From Rhynochetos jubatus (taxonomy: Eukaryota; Chordata; Aves; Eurypygiformes; Rhynochetidae), in NCBI GenBank assembly GCA_027574665.1, contig CM050666.1, forward strand, positions 5,022,001-5,086,000: a stretch of 64,000 nt of DNA, written 5' to 3'. The notes under the pieces were generated by a model. The model saw only the letters and a program-made list of their open reading frames with translations. It made no database searches and was not told where the DNA came from. Positions 35,291-45,000 of the stretch are shown piece by piece. The stretch's first letter is position 1. Each line of letters starts with the position of its first letter. Made by a program: the position numbers and the translations under genes.

Positions 35291-38200
35291 CCTCTTGAGC
35301 ATACGCAGCTTCGCCCTGCTGATCACTCCTTCCCTCGGCCCCGGAGCTCGTCCTCCTCAACAGCAGGTGTTCACCTGGAGCAGGGGCCACTCTCTTTTCT
35401 CAATCACCCCAAAACCGAGGCCTGGGGGTGGGGGGAGGGAGCGGAGACTGAGCCCTTTAAATGTGGGAGAGGATGAAGCAGGAGGAGGCAGGGGCGGGGG
35501 CTCCTGAGCATCCCCCTACCTCTGAGCCAGGTAGGTCCCTCTCAGGTCACGCAGGGGACTCTGAGAGGGCTGGCGGCGGGGGTGTGGGGGTGTGTGCTGG
35601 GTGTTGTGTGGTGCAGGCGGTTGTAAGGTTGCAGAGCTGGGCACAGCAAGTGGTGCTGGGGGTCCGGCAGCTTTGGGGACAGCCTTGTTTACAGCCCCCC
35701 GTGCAGGGTGGGGGAAGCCCAGGCTCAGCCCTCTGTGTCATTAAAAAAACCCAAACCCCACAAATCATGGAAGAAGAGCTCTCCAAGGGAGATATTATCT
35801 TTTGTTTTCTTTGGAGGAAATTCTGCAGCTATCCCCTGCATCCCAGTTTCCCAGTTCCCATCCCAGGACTCGCTCCCTCTGCTACAGGTCATTGCACCCC
35901 TTGGGCGCACGCGTTTGAACCTGTCGAGCCCCGAGGTTATCGCGGGGGCTGGAATACCCAGAGCGGCACTTGTGGCCATGCCCTCAGGGTGAGCAGCAGC
36001 CGGCCACTGCCCAGCGGCGACCTCGCAGGGCGGCAGTATCTGCTGGGGCTTTGGGGATGCTGTTTCCAGGGTACGGCTGTGACCCCCCTCGAGGGCTCTG
36101 GGCAGGGAGGGGCTGCCTGTGTCCCATGGCACTGTCCCCATGGCTCGCACAGGGGCACCACCTGGGTTTGGGGAAGCATTGGTTAGAAATGCAAGGCGTC
36201 ATTTCTGCTTATGATATAGTGCTTTTTCTGGGTGTCTTGTAATGCTTTTTCAGGCTGTTTATTTATGAGCCCATTTATTACAGCACGGTTATTCTACAGC
36301 AGGGAAGTCTATTCCTAGGAGCCTCCGTTAACCAAGCCAATTGCTTAATTGGCTCACCGATGTCTCCTCAAGGTATGCCAGGAGAGAGGGCTCTCGTTGT
36401 AACGATCGCAGCCTTCCTCCTGCCCACACACCACCCGTGCTGCTAATTTAATAGTGCAAACATTTATTATTCCTTTTATTTGGTAGTTAATTTTGGGGTG
36501 TTTACAGCCGTTCCAGGATTGCTGGTGGGAGGGGATGAAATGCGCTGGGATGCAGCTGGCAGTGGTTGGACTCATCCTGCAAAGCCCAGGGGATGCAGCG
36601 GCTGGTGCCTTGCAGGGTGTTTGGTTAATGAGCTGCAACCAGAGGGCTGGGGCTGACGGGCTGCAGGCAGCGGGGCTGGCAGGGCTCCTGCCTGACCCCC
36701 ACCCCACCTCTGGGTCATTTGCCACCAAAACAGAGTGAGATCAGGGCAGTGCGTACTTACACCTGATGTCTCCGAGTCTGATGTGCTCTGGAGGGAAACA
36801 GGCCCCTACGGAATAGGCTGTGTGCTATGGGAATGGCTGGAAGGGCCGGAGGAACCCAGGCTTGGACTTGCTCAGGTGGTGAGTGCCTGTCCCTGCCTGT
36901 CTGCGGGAGAAGGGCGATGGGGTGGTGGTGGCTCCTGCTGGTGGGTGTCTGCCTTGGGGCCGGTGGGTGCTGTCTGTGTCCTCCCCTAGCCGTATTTGTG
37001 CAGCGTGGCTGCTCCAGACCGCTTGAGCCCTTTCCCCTGCCCCGTCTACTCTGCCCCACCATTCGCTGGCGGCGGCAGTCGCTGGAGTGTCCCCCCTCTG
37101 ACATTCCCTGCCCACGGTATGTGTGATGTGTCCCAGGCTAGAGCAGAGCTGCAGCTTGCAGCCGGTGTGACCCAGCCCCGACACAGTGCCCGTCACCTCT
37201 GGGTGGTTTCCGGGGGGGAGCGTGCTGCAGCCAGCATCTCTCCGCCGTGCATGAATGTCGCCCTTCCCTATCGGGCTTTTTAGGCGACGCCTGGCAGAGC
37301 TGACTGCGTTTCTACAAAGCCGGGCTGGATCTGTGCCCGCTCCCACTGCCGCTGCTTCCCCAGCATCCGTCTCCAGCCGTTCACAGCCTCGCAGCACAAA
37401 GCCCGGTGCCGGCCGGCGCGTGCCGCTGGGGCTCCCGGCGTGGGGCTGCCTGTCTCTGGGTGCTGGTGGGGCAGAGCCCTAGCACTGGGGAGCAGAAGGC
37501 AGAACAGGGCAGGGAAGAGGGACTTGGACAGACGATGCTGCCAGAATGAGCCTTTGTTAATTTTGTATTTATTGCAAGAAAGCGATCAAGTTGCTCCGTG
37601 ATTTTCCTTCTTTCTCTGCTCCCGCCACCTATTGTTCCTGGCTCCATTATCCCGCCGTCACTTACATAAACATCTTGTACGGGTTTCTGAGGCACAATAG
37701 AGTGAGTCTCATTCATCCAAGGTCACCAGCTTTCACTCGCGCTTCAAAGCATCTGGTAGGAGCAGCATTTTCTCCTAGCGACGTTTTTGTGGTACCCGGC
37801 GCAGAGGCTGAGGGCAATGGCACCGCTGCACTTGTGCTACCCCAGCCCTTCCCTCCCCCTCTCCACGTGCCCAGTCCCAGTGGGTCGAATCCTGCCCTGA
37901 GCAGTGAGGTCTTGTTTTCCGAGCTGGTTAGGACCCCATTGCTGGGGTCAGGGAGAGAAGTGCCCCAACTCTGCTCCTCCACTGGTGCCGGTTAAATGGG
38001 AAGGGAGGGGGAAAAAAGGGTGTTTCTTCTTCCAAAATCTCCTCCCCATACAGGTGCCAGCATGGACCAGTTACAGAGGGGTCTCTATGGCCTCCTGCTG
38101 CTCTCTCCCTTGGCCATTGGGGCTGGTGGCTCTGCGGTCTCCCTCTTTCCTCACCTGCATCTGGTAAAGAGCTGGGAGTGGGCAAACACAAAGGCTACTG

Positions 38201-38454
38201 GTAGCCTGTGTCAGGGGACGGGGACTTGGGGGGCTGAGGCTGATGCCCTGCCCTGGGGAGTGTGTGCCCTGCGAAGGGCAAGGCAGGGGGTGCCCACGAT
38301 CCAGCGGTGAGCTGGAAGCCATTCCTCGGCTGGGGAGTAAGGATGGGGATGGAGCAAGGAGGGTCCTGGGGACCGCATAAACACCCGGGTGGGGGTGACT
38401 CCGTGAGTGAGGGTGGTGAAGCCGTCTGTAGGGTGGGATCCCCCTGCGGGGACC
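35291..38454. other. Proximal upstream region of SRRM4, no gene recognised
   Basis: GC-rich filler with AT-rich patches at 36185-36490 (CTGTTTATTTATGAGCCC, TTTATTATTCCTTTTATTTG) and 37540-37720. No upstream exon of SRRM4 can be identified from sequence, although an untranslated first exon here cannot be excluded. Confidence 0.5.
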
Positions 38455-38727
38455 TCTGAGCCGTCCGGTCCAGGGCGCCCCACGAGGCAGCCGGTCCTTT
38501 CCACGAGGGAAGGCTGAATCCAGCCCAAGGGGCCGCCGGCTCCTCTCCGGAGCCCTCCAGCCGGGGCAGCCCCGGGGATGGGGGGGGTCGCAGACGCCGG
38601 GCCGGGCTTCCCGCGGCTGCGGGAGGCGGTACCGGGGAGGGGGCGGCGCCCGGGCCCGGCCTCTCTGCCCGCCTCGCCGGCACAAAACGGGAGGCGGGGG
38701 CGGCTGGGGCCGCACACCTTCCCGCTA

Positions 38728-38803
38728 CCGTGCCGTGCTCCCGGGGCCGTGCCGTGCTCCCGGGGCCGTGCCGTGGCGTGCCGTGCCGTGCCGTGCCGTG
38801 CCG
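38728..38803 (+). repeat. CCGTG tandem repeat in the promoter
   Basis: Two exact 19-bp units (CCGTGCCGTGCTCCCGGGG, 38728-38746 and 38747-38765) are followed by seven CCGTG pentamers with one GCGTG variant (38766-38800). The array lies 83 to 158 bp upstream of the SRRM4 ATG, so its length may vary between individuals and change promoter or leader spacing. Confidence 0.85.
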
Positions 38804-38820
38804 GAGCGGCGCCGTGCGGG

Positions 38821-38826
38821 ATGTAG
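38821..38826 (+). promoter_or_regulatory. Start-stop minimal uORF (ATG-TAG)
   Basis: An ATG followed directly by TAG lies 65 nt upstream of the SRRM4 ATG. If transcription starts upstream of it, ribosomes would initiate and terminate at once. Start-stop elements are known to reduce downstream initiation. The start context is favourable (G at -3 and T at +4). Function depends on the unmapped start site. Confidence 0.5.
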
Positions 38827-38828
38827 CG

Positions 38829-38849
38829 CTCAGCACCGCGGAGAGCGGC
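38829..38849 (+). promoter_or_regulatory. RE1/NRSE-like REST-binding site
   Basis: The canonical RE1 has a left half TTCAGCACC, two spacer bases and a right half GGACAGCGCC. Here the left half is CTCAGCACC (38829-38837), the spacer is two bases, and the right half is GGAGAGCGGC (38840-38849). Sixteen of 19 half-site positions match with exact spacing. The site lies 36 bp upstream of the SRRM4 ATG. REST has been reported to repress SRRM4 outside neurons, and SRRM4 in turn promotes the REST4 splice form, so an RE1 here fits a known feedback loop. Occupancy is not shown by the sequence. Confidence 0.65.
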
Positions 38850-38856
38850 GGGCCCC

Positions 38857-38880
38857 GGGCCGGGGCCGGGGCGGGGGGGG
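38857..38880 (+). promoter_or_regulatory. G-quadruplex motif in the 5' leader
   Basis: Four G-tracts (GGG at 38857, GGGG at 38862, GGGG at 38868 and eight G at 38873) are separated by loops of 2, 2 and 1 bases, ideal for a stable parallel quadruplex. The last tract ends 5 nt before the SRRM4 ATG. In RNA it would lie where the scanning ribosome meets the start codon; in DNA it is part of the GC-rich promoter. Confidence 0.75.
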
Positions 38881-38885
38881 ACACG

Positions 38886-39016
38886 ATGGCCAGCGTGCAG
38901 CAGGGCGAGAAGCAGCTCTTCGAGAAGTTCTGGCGAGGCACCTTCAAAGCCGTGGCCACGCCGCGACCCGAGAGCATCATCGTGGCCAGCATCACGGCCC
39001 GCAAGCCGCTGCCCAG
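38886..39016 (+). CDS. SRRM4: SRRM4 coding exon 1
   Basis: This exon encodes the first 43 residues plus two bases of a split Arg codon of serine/arginine repetitive matrix protein 4 (nSR100), a nuclear splicing factor that promotes inclusion of neural microexons and the REST4 form of REST. The N-terminus starts MASVQQGEKQLFEKFW and ends ITARKPLP, essentially identical to my recollection of mammalian SRRM4 and unlike SRRM3, which rules out that paralogue. The start is chosen by this homology; its context has A at -3 and G at +4. The donor is CAG|GTAAGG, a strong 5' splice site. The exon sits in the CpG-island promoter, preceded by an RE1-like site and a G-quadruplex motif that could restrain expression. 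An open frame on the opposite strand (38195-39151) is a shadow of the GC-rich island. Confidence 0.97.
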
Positions 39017-42000
39017 GTAAGGACTGCCAGGGCACGGGGTGGGGGGGCTCAGGGGCACCCCCCTTCCTGCCTCCTTCCCACCCCCAGCCTTCTCCTCACA
39101 CCCAGTTCGTACCCCCAAGACAGAAGGGTCTGGAGTGTCTCCTTCCTGCACACTCAGTTAGGGCTGGAGGACTTGGGGGTACCCCCCATGGCTGGGGCAG
39201 GGGGGTGTTGACTGGCTGGGCCCCCTCCCCGGATAGGTGCCGTGCTCTGGAGGGGAGCAGGCTCGGGAAACTTTGGCTCGGTGGTGCTTGGAGCCTGGGA
39301 GCTGGCTGCCTCCCAAGAGGTGTGGGGTGGGGGTCTGGCAGGCTCGAGCTGGACTATGGAGGGGGTGCAGTGGTGAGGGTCATCAGCCAGAAAGTGTGGT
39401 CACCTCCATCCCTGCCTTGCAGACCCCCGGGGTGTGTGTCCTGCTGGTTGGCTCGTTTCTGCATCGCTCCTTCACTGGGCACCCTTGGGAAGGTGATGCC
39501 TGGGGAGGGGAACAGCCCCCCCCCCAGCTGAACCCTGCCTTGGTGCAGAGAGGAGGCTGGTGTCCCCCCGGGAGGTGCAGCCCAGCGGCTTTGGCTCCCT
39601 AAGGTGCCTGTGTGCAGCCGTGAACCGGGGCTGCTGGGGTCTGGTGTCCCCCCGGTCTCAGACAAGCGGGCTCAGCTTTGCACGCCTGGTGGTGCCTACC
39701 TGCCCCCTCCCTCTCCCAGCACGGCTGGGGCCCCCCACAATTGCCAGAGGCAGAGCAGGGGTCAGAAGCAGTGAAAGGAGGCGAGGGAGGCTGCCCGTAC
39801 CCACCGAGCCGCTCAGCCGGGCTGTCAAGTGGGCAAGGGTCCGTGTGGCTTCCTCACCACAATGCGCTCTAATTTAGACTGGGTTTATTTTGCTGACTGT
39901 CTCAGTATTGATTAAAAATACCTTCTTTGCACTGTTTTTGTAAGGGAAGGAGACTTTTGCTGCTTCTCCTTTCTTTGCTCTGTATTTCCACTGCTGGTTG
40001 CCCCCCACCTGCTGTGGGGAACACCCAAAAGTTTCATGGAGGCTGGTAGAGGAGTCTGCAGTGGGCTGAGTGTTGGGGGCTCAGCCTGTACCCAGCAGCA
40101 GAGAGCTGGCGAGGAGGGAGCCCTTTTGGATGCCTCCCGTGCTGGCGGAGGCTGCGAGCCACAGCAGCGAGGGGGATTGGGGTCCCACTGCTTGTGCAAC
40201 GGGGCAGGAACCACTTCTGCCCCCATGGCCCAGCTGCTCAAGTATGCCTTTTTTTTGTTTTTAATCTCCTGGAAACTGGGAAAGGTACGGCTTAGGCTTC
40301 CAAAGGAGAAGAGCAAATCTCACTTCCACGGGCAGCTTTTGCAGGGCTTCAGCCTTTGTGGGGGAGAGGAAGCACCGTGCCTTTCTCTTCCCCTGTACCG
40401 GGCTACGGTTGGCACCCAAAGGGGCTATTGGTGGGTTGGGTGCTGGGTCTCTCCCGCCTGAATGTGCCTGGGAAAGCTGTGCTGCTTTACCTTGCAGCCA
40501 GAGGTGTAACACAGCAACCAACTGGGGCGCTGGGGAAATACAGCAAGCCTAAGCATCAGGAACGATACACGGCTCTAGGCGGCAATTTGGATTGCAACAG
40601 ATACCCTGGCTGGGCTGAGGACCACGGCTGGGAGCGTTTGCAGCCCTATTAAAAAGTTAATGAATGCTGTGCCTCTCCGCTTGGCTGGCAACGCCAGCCC
40701 CGGCAGCACAGGAACGGTCTGTGCAGGGTCGGGGGCTCTCGGAACATGGCAAAATGGACCCGCCAGCTCAGCTTTGCTGTGTTTTGCACCTAGGCGCCGG
40801 CAGATCCCGCGGGATGGGGTCCCCGAGCTGGGGTGTGCTCCGCTCCGCACAGCCGGCCAGGATGCTGCCGGCTCCCCACGTGGATGCATCCTGCCTCCTT
40901 TTGTCTCCTCTCAGCGTGTGCCGTGGGGCTGGGGCTATTCCCCGTGGTGCAGCCATCTGCGCCACTGCCCTCACTAGAGGTGTTGAGCGGGAACAGCCCC
41001 AGCGGGGTCTCCCTGGGGTCTATGGGGTACTTGCTGCCCTCGTCCCTGCCACAGAGGGGCTTTGCTGCCCGGGGGGCTGAAGCCGAAGACTGGGGTCAGG
41101 GCTGCCAGCTTGGCTTGCATCACGCGGGGCTCTGCCGGGAGCCTGAGGCTGTTGCCTTGGCATGATCATGCCTACAAGATGCCAGATGTCGCATCCCCTG
41201 GGGCTTTGCAGCATATCCCTGTTGGGGTGCGCAGCAGTGACCCCAGCACCCCGAGCCAGCACCAGGTCGGTAGCCCAGCAAGAGCCAGAGCTGGGCTCCT
41301 GCTCCCCAGGAGAACAGCCTGGGAGAACAGCCCAAGGCTTGCCGCAGCTCTTCTCGCAGCCGTCTCTGTGCCCAGCTCTGCTCCGGGTTTGTTTTTCCTG
41401 AAGGTTTCGCTGTGCCGCTGCTTGGATCGGCCTCTCTTCCCTGACGATGCTCCCAGCTAATTTAAGAGCAGATGACTGCAGAGCCAGTAAGCAGAGCACA
41501 CCAGAGAGGAGACGGGGAGACCAGTTAGCCAAATGAAAAATTAAGACGACCATCTGGATTTCTGTTTTCTCCCCCACTTGACAGCTGCTCCTCTGCAAGC
41601 GACGCAGATCTCTGCCCTGGATCCAGCCTCGCGCTCCCGTCTGCAGCGGAGGCGATAGCGTGGTTTCTAGCCCAGCACTGCCTGTCTTCCTGTCGGTTCT
41701 GCTGGATGAGCCTGTGCCCTCGTGGGGTGCCAAGGGCTCAGCTGCGGCACTGGGGTCCTGCCAGGAGTCCCCGCAGGGGCCATAGCCCAAATCCATCCCT
41801 GCAGGGTGCCCTGGGCATGGCTAAGGATCAATCCTGCATCCTTGTGGGGCAGCGGTGAGGTTCCTGGGGCAGAAGGTGATTTTTTTTTTCCCCCTTCCAT
41901 CCAGCTCTTCCCTGTGCCTCATCCCTTGCCACCACCTTGCTGCTGGTCCCAGAGATAAAGCGTCTTCCATCTCAATTCCCTGGGCAATTTGGAGGGTTAA

Positions 42001-45000
42001 AGCTCTGCTAAACCCACGGTTCATCCTGGAACAAAAGAATACATTAATCCCTTCCCTCCTGGACCTGCTGGGGCTGGGGGGGACACTCACTCCAGCCCCC
42101 AGTGCAGCTCCATGCCTGGAGCAGGGCTCTGCCAAAGTAAATGGATTATTGACCAGTTTGCTGCGTGAAAGGAAAAACTGAGTCAATGGGGAAAGGGGCT
42201 TTTCCAATTAACCTTTCCCCACGCAGGGCCCTGCGGGGCTTTGCTGTGCAGCCTGGGGCTGTGCTTTTGCGGTAGGGTGTGTGTGTGGGGGTGAGGGACC
42301 CGTGGGGAGGCTGGGCAGGGCTGGGGCAGCCCCCATGCTCGCTTTTACAGGGGCCTGCTACAGTGCATGCAAAATTCTGGGGTGGTTTCTATGCTGGGAG
42401 GGATGGGGTCAGGGACAGGGGCCCTCCACCCTGCCCCAAGCACCCCCCACCCTGAGCCAGGGTGCCCTCGCTCCCTCTCCCTGGTCCATAAGGATGCTGC
42501 GATCCCCACCTGATGGGAGCTGCGAGGGGCTTCGACTCTTGTGAATCAAGAATCTCCTGAAACTTCCTCTTGTAAAGGTGCCCCTGGCCTCAGTCCAGCC
42601 TCTGGGGACCCCGTCTGCTCCCTCTTGGCAGGGCTTTTGCCTTCATTCCTTCCCTGGCCAGGAACCCCTCAGCACTCCTGATTTCTCCCAGCACTGCTGC
42701 CTATTCCATCAGCACCCACCTGCCCAGGAACCTGGCAGGTGCTGGGGATGGCCAAGCCAGGAGATGCCCCCGGGCTCCCCTGGGACCCAGAGCTGGTTGC
42801 AGCCCGGGAGCTTGTGTGATGCTTCTGGGGGTGCTTGGGTTCCCTGCTCCCACGGCAGCGTGGTACAGGCTGCTCTGTCCCAGCACCCCCAAACTCAGCT
42901 GAAAACACTTCTCCATGAAAAGCGAGGGCACTGTTGAGGCTGGGGGCTGCGGGTGCCGGTGTCAGCTCCTGGGGCAGCCGGTGATGCCGGGTGAGCACCG
43001 GCAGTGCTGGGAGAAAGGAGGCTCCTGCATCCCTCCCTGCCAGATGGCCTAAGTGGGTCACATCAGGGCAGTGCAGGGGATTTGTGCTTTAACCCTTAAT
43101 CCCCTGGGATGTGCTGTCCCGGGGAGGGGGAGGGAGGGTGTGTTGCTGAAGTGGGATTCAGTGCAGTTTTGCCGCCTGGTTTGCCATCGCGGGTGATGTC
43201 GGAGATGGGTCTGGGTGCTGCTATAAACCTGCTGGGACAAGGGTGGCAGCACATCCCCCACCCCTGAGCTGGGATGGGCAGGAGCAGCCGTGGAACTGCA
43301 GTGCCAGGGAGCTGGGGTACCCACAGCGATGACAGGAGGTGGCTGCAATTCCCCCATGGCTTTTGTTCCAGTCGAAAGTCCCTGATGTGCTGGGGACCAG
43401 CTCTCTCCTGCCACAACCTCTGGCTTCCCACCCATGTTTTGGTGGTCTGGCAGCCCCCACAGGTGGCCCCTCCATGCCCATGGCCCCCCACTCCCGTTAA
43501 TCCTCCCCCTTGTCAGTCGGGCATCTGCTCTGCGGGAAGAGGCGGTGGAGGGCCGGCCGCGCCAGCAGCCTGGCTGCCATCTGCTCTCTCCTGCTCCCAG
43601 CGAGCCCACGCGCTAATGAGCCCATGGCCACGGCCCAAGCAGGGGGAGAGGGGCCTGAAAAGAAAAGCAGAGGGGGAGAAGAAAGCCCCTTCCGCAGAGG
43701 GGCTGTCAATAGGAAGGCTTTTGTCTGCCCCTGCCCTTCGGCTCCAGCTGGAGGGCGGTGGGAGTGGGGAGAGCTAATTAGGCAGCTCTGGAGCTGCCAG
43801 GGGGCTGGGGGGAGCCAGGGTGAAGCAAGCAAGGGGCAGAGTCGGGGATGCCCACGGGACCCTCTCCCCACTACCTACAGAGCCTTCATCCTCCTCCTCC
43901 TCCCCCCTCCCAGCCCCATCCATCTGCCTCTCCACTGGACCAGTGCTGAGGACCATGTCCCTGTTGGCCTCCTCAGTAGGGTGGGGGACACCTCTGTCCC
44001 CAGAGAGGTGGCCCTGCGGGCTTGTTGGTGGGGTGGACCCACGCAAGGTTTGGTGGGATGCAGAGCGCCGGGTGGCACGGCTGGGCTCACCACCCATGGG
44101 TGCCTTAGCCAGGTGACCTGGGCATTGGCATGGGATGGTGTACAAGCACCTGAGGACTGGGGAAAGGGGCTTTGGGGAATTCCCATAGGAGCCCCATTCA
44201 TGGGGACTTCTTAGAGACTTTGGGTACCCCTGAAAGTACTGTCTTTCTCAACTGCTGCAGTCATGTGGGGGTTTGTCACCTTCAACTAAAAGCTCCCAAA
44301 AGCAGGTGCGGGGCTGAGGGTTGTCTGCAGCCTGGTGCTGCAGGGACTGGAAACCAGAAGGGCAGTGGGAAACGTTGAGGTTTGGTGGACAGGCAATTCC
44401 TGGCCTGTAAAGGTTCATCTGAGTGCTCTGCTTGGGGCCCAGATTTGGCCCTGTGGCTCCAATTCCCACTGTCGCCAGCGAGAACACGGGCACAACCTGA
44501 CCCTCATTCAGAGTGAGGGGCCACAGCGTGTTGTGGGGAAATGCGGGGTGCGGCTCTCCCCGAATCTGGGGCTTGTCATTGCCCCATCTCGGGGAGGAGG
44601 GGGCCCGTGGTGCCCACGTTGCGCCGGGGGAAGCACTGGGTCTGATCTCCTTTCCTCATCTTTGTCTTCAGATGAGAGATGAAATGAGGTGGAAGGAAGC
44701 AAAGCGGGGGGGTAAGTTCGCTGGCTGGCTGTTTGGTAGAAATATTTGATTTCACCCTTGAACAACGCTGCCTGCAGACACTCCCCCCGCTGCTGGAGAC
44801 CCCCCACATCTGCAGACGCTGCAGAGGTTCAACCGCGGAAGCGAGTTTGTGAGCATAGCCCCGGCAGTATTTGGCACCTCGGGGGGCTGTGATGGCCATG
44901 GGGTCCTCTCCCCGTCAGGCTCAGCACCCGCACTGCACTTGAGTGAGGCTGGCTGGTAGAGGTGTTGAAGAGTGGGGCAGCAGGCCAGGGCACCGTGTGG

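Larger units (their letters stand above)
38455..39020 (+). promoter_or_regulatory. SRRM4: SRRM4 CpG-island promoter and 5' leader
   Basis: CpG density rises sharply about 430 bp upstream of the SRRM4 ATG and falls just after the first donor site. GC boxes GGGGCGG (38640-38646) and GGGGGCGG (38696-38703) fit SP1-type initiation. I see no convincing TATA box, consistent with a dispersed CpG-island start. The transcription start cannot be fixed from sequence but probably lies between about 38640 and 38820. The proximal part contains a 19-bp/5-bp tandem repeat, an ATG-TAG minimal uORF, an RE1-like site and a G-quadruplex motif, each listed below. Confidence 0.85.

Noticed and set aside
1..38454. 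Exons of SUDS3 or another 12q24-type neighbour gene
   Set aside because: No frame encodes any recognisable part of SUDS3 or another neighbour; the gene order beyond the window cannot be judged.
38578..38826. 82-codon open frame upstream of the SRRM4 start
   Set aside because: It lies in the CpG island, is out of frame with SRRM4, and there is no evidence that its ATG is in the mRNA. It shares its stop with the ATG-TAG element, which I kept.
38886..39016. Assignment of exon 1 to the paralogue SRRM3
   Set aside because: SRRM3 has a different N-terminus; the sequence from MASVQQ to ARKPLP fits SRRM4, and the following Lys blocks and SPSYSPSPV agree.
38195..39151. 318-codon antisense open frame (and overlapping 38211-39035, 38071-38715) across the SRRM4 promoter
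   Set aside because: CpG islands are open in most frames; the product is Pro/Arg/Gly/Ala-rich and covers exon 1 of a well-identified gene on the other strand.
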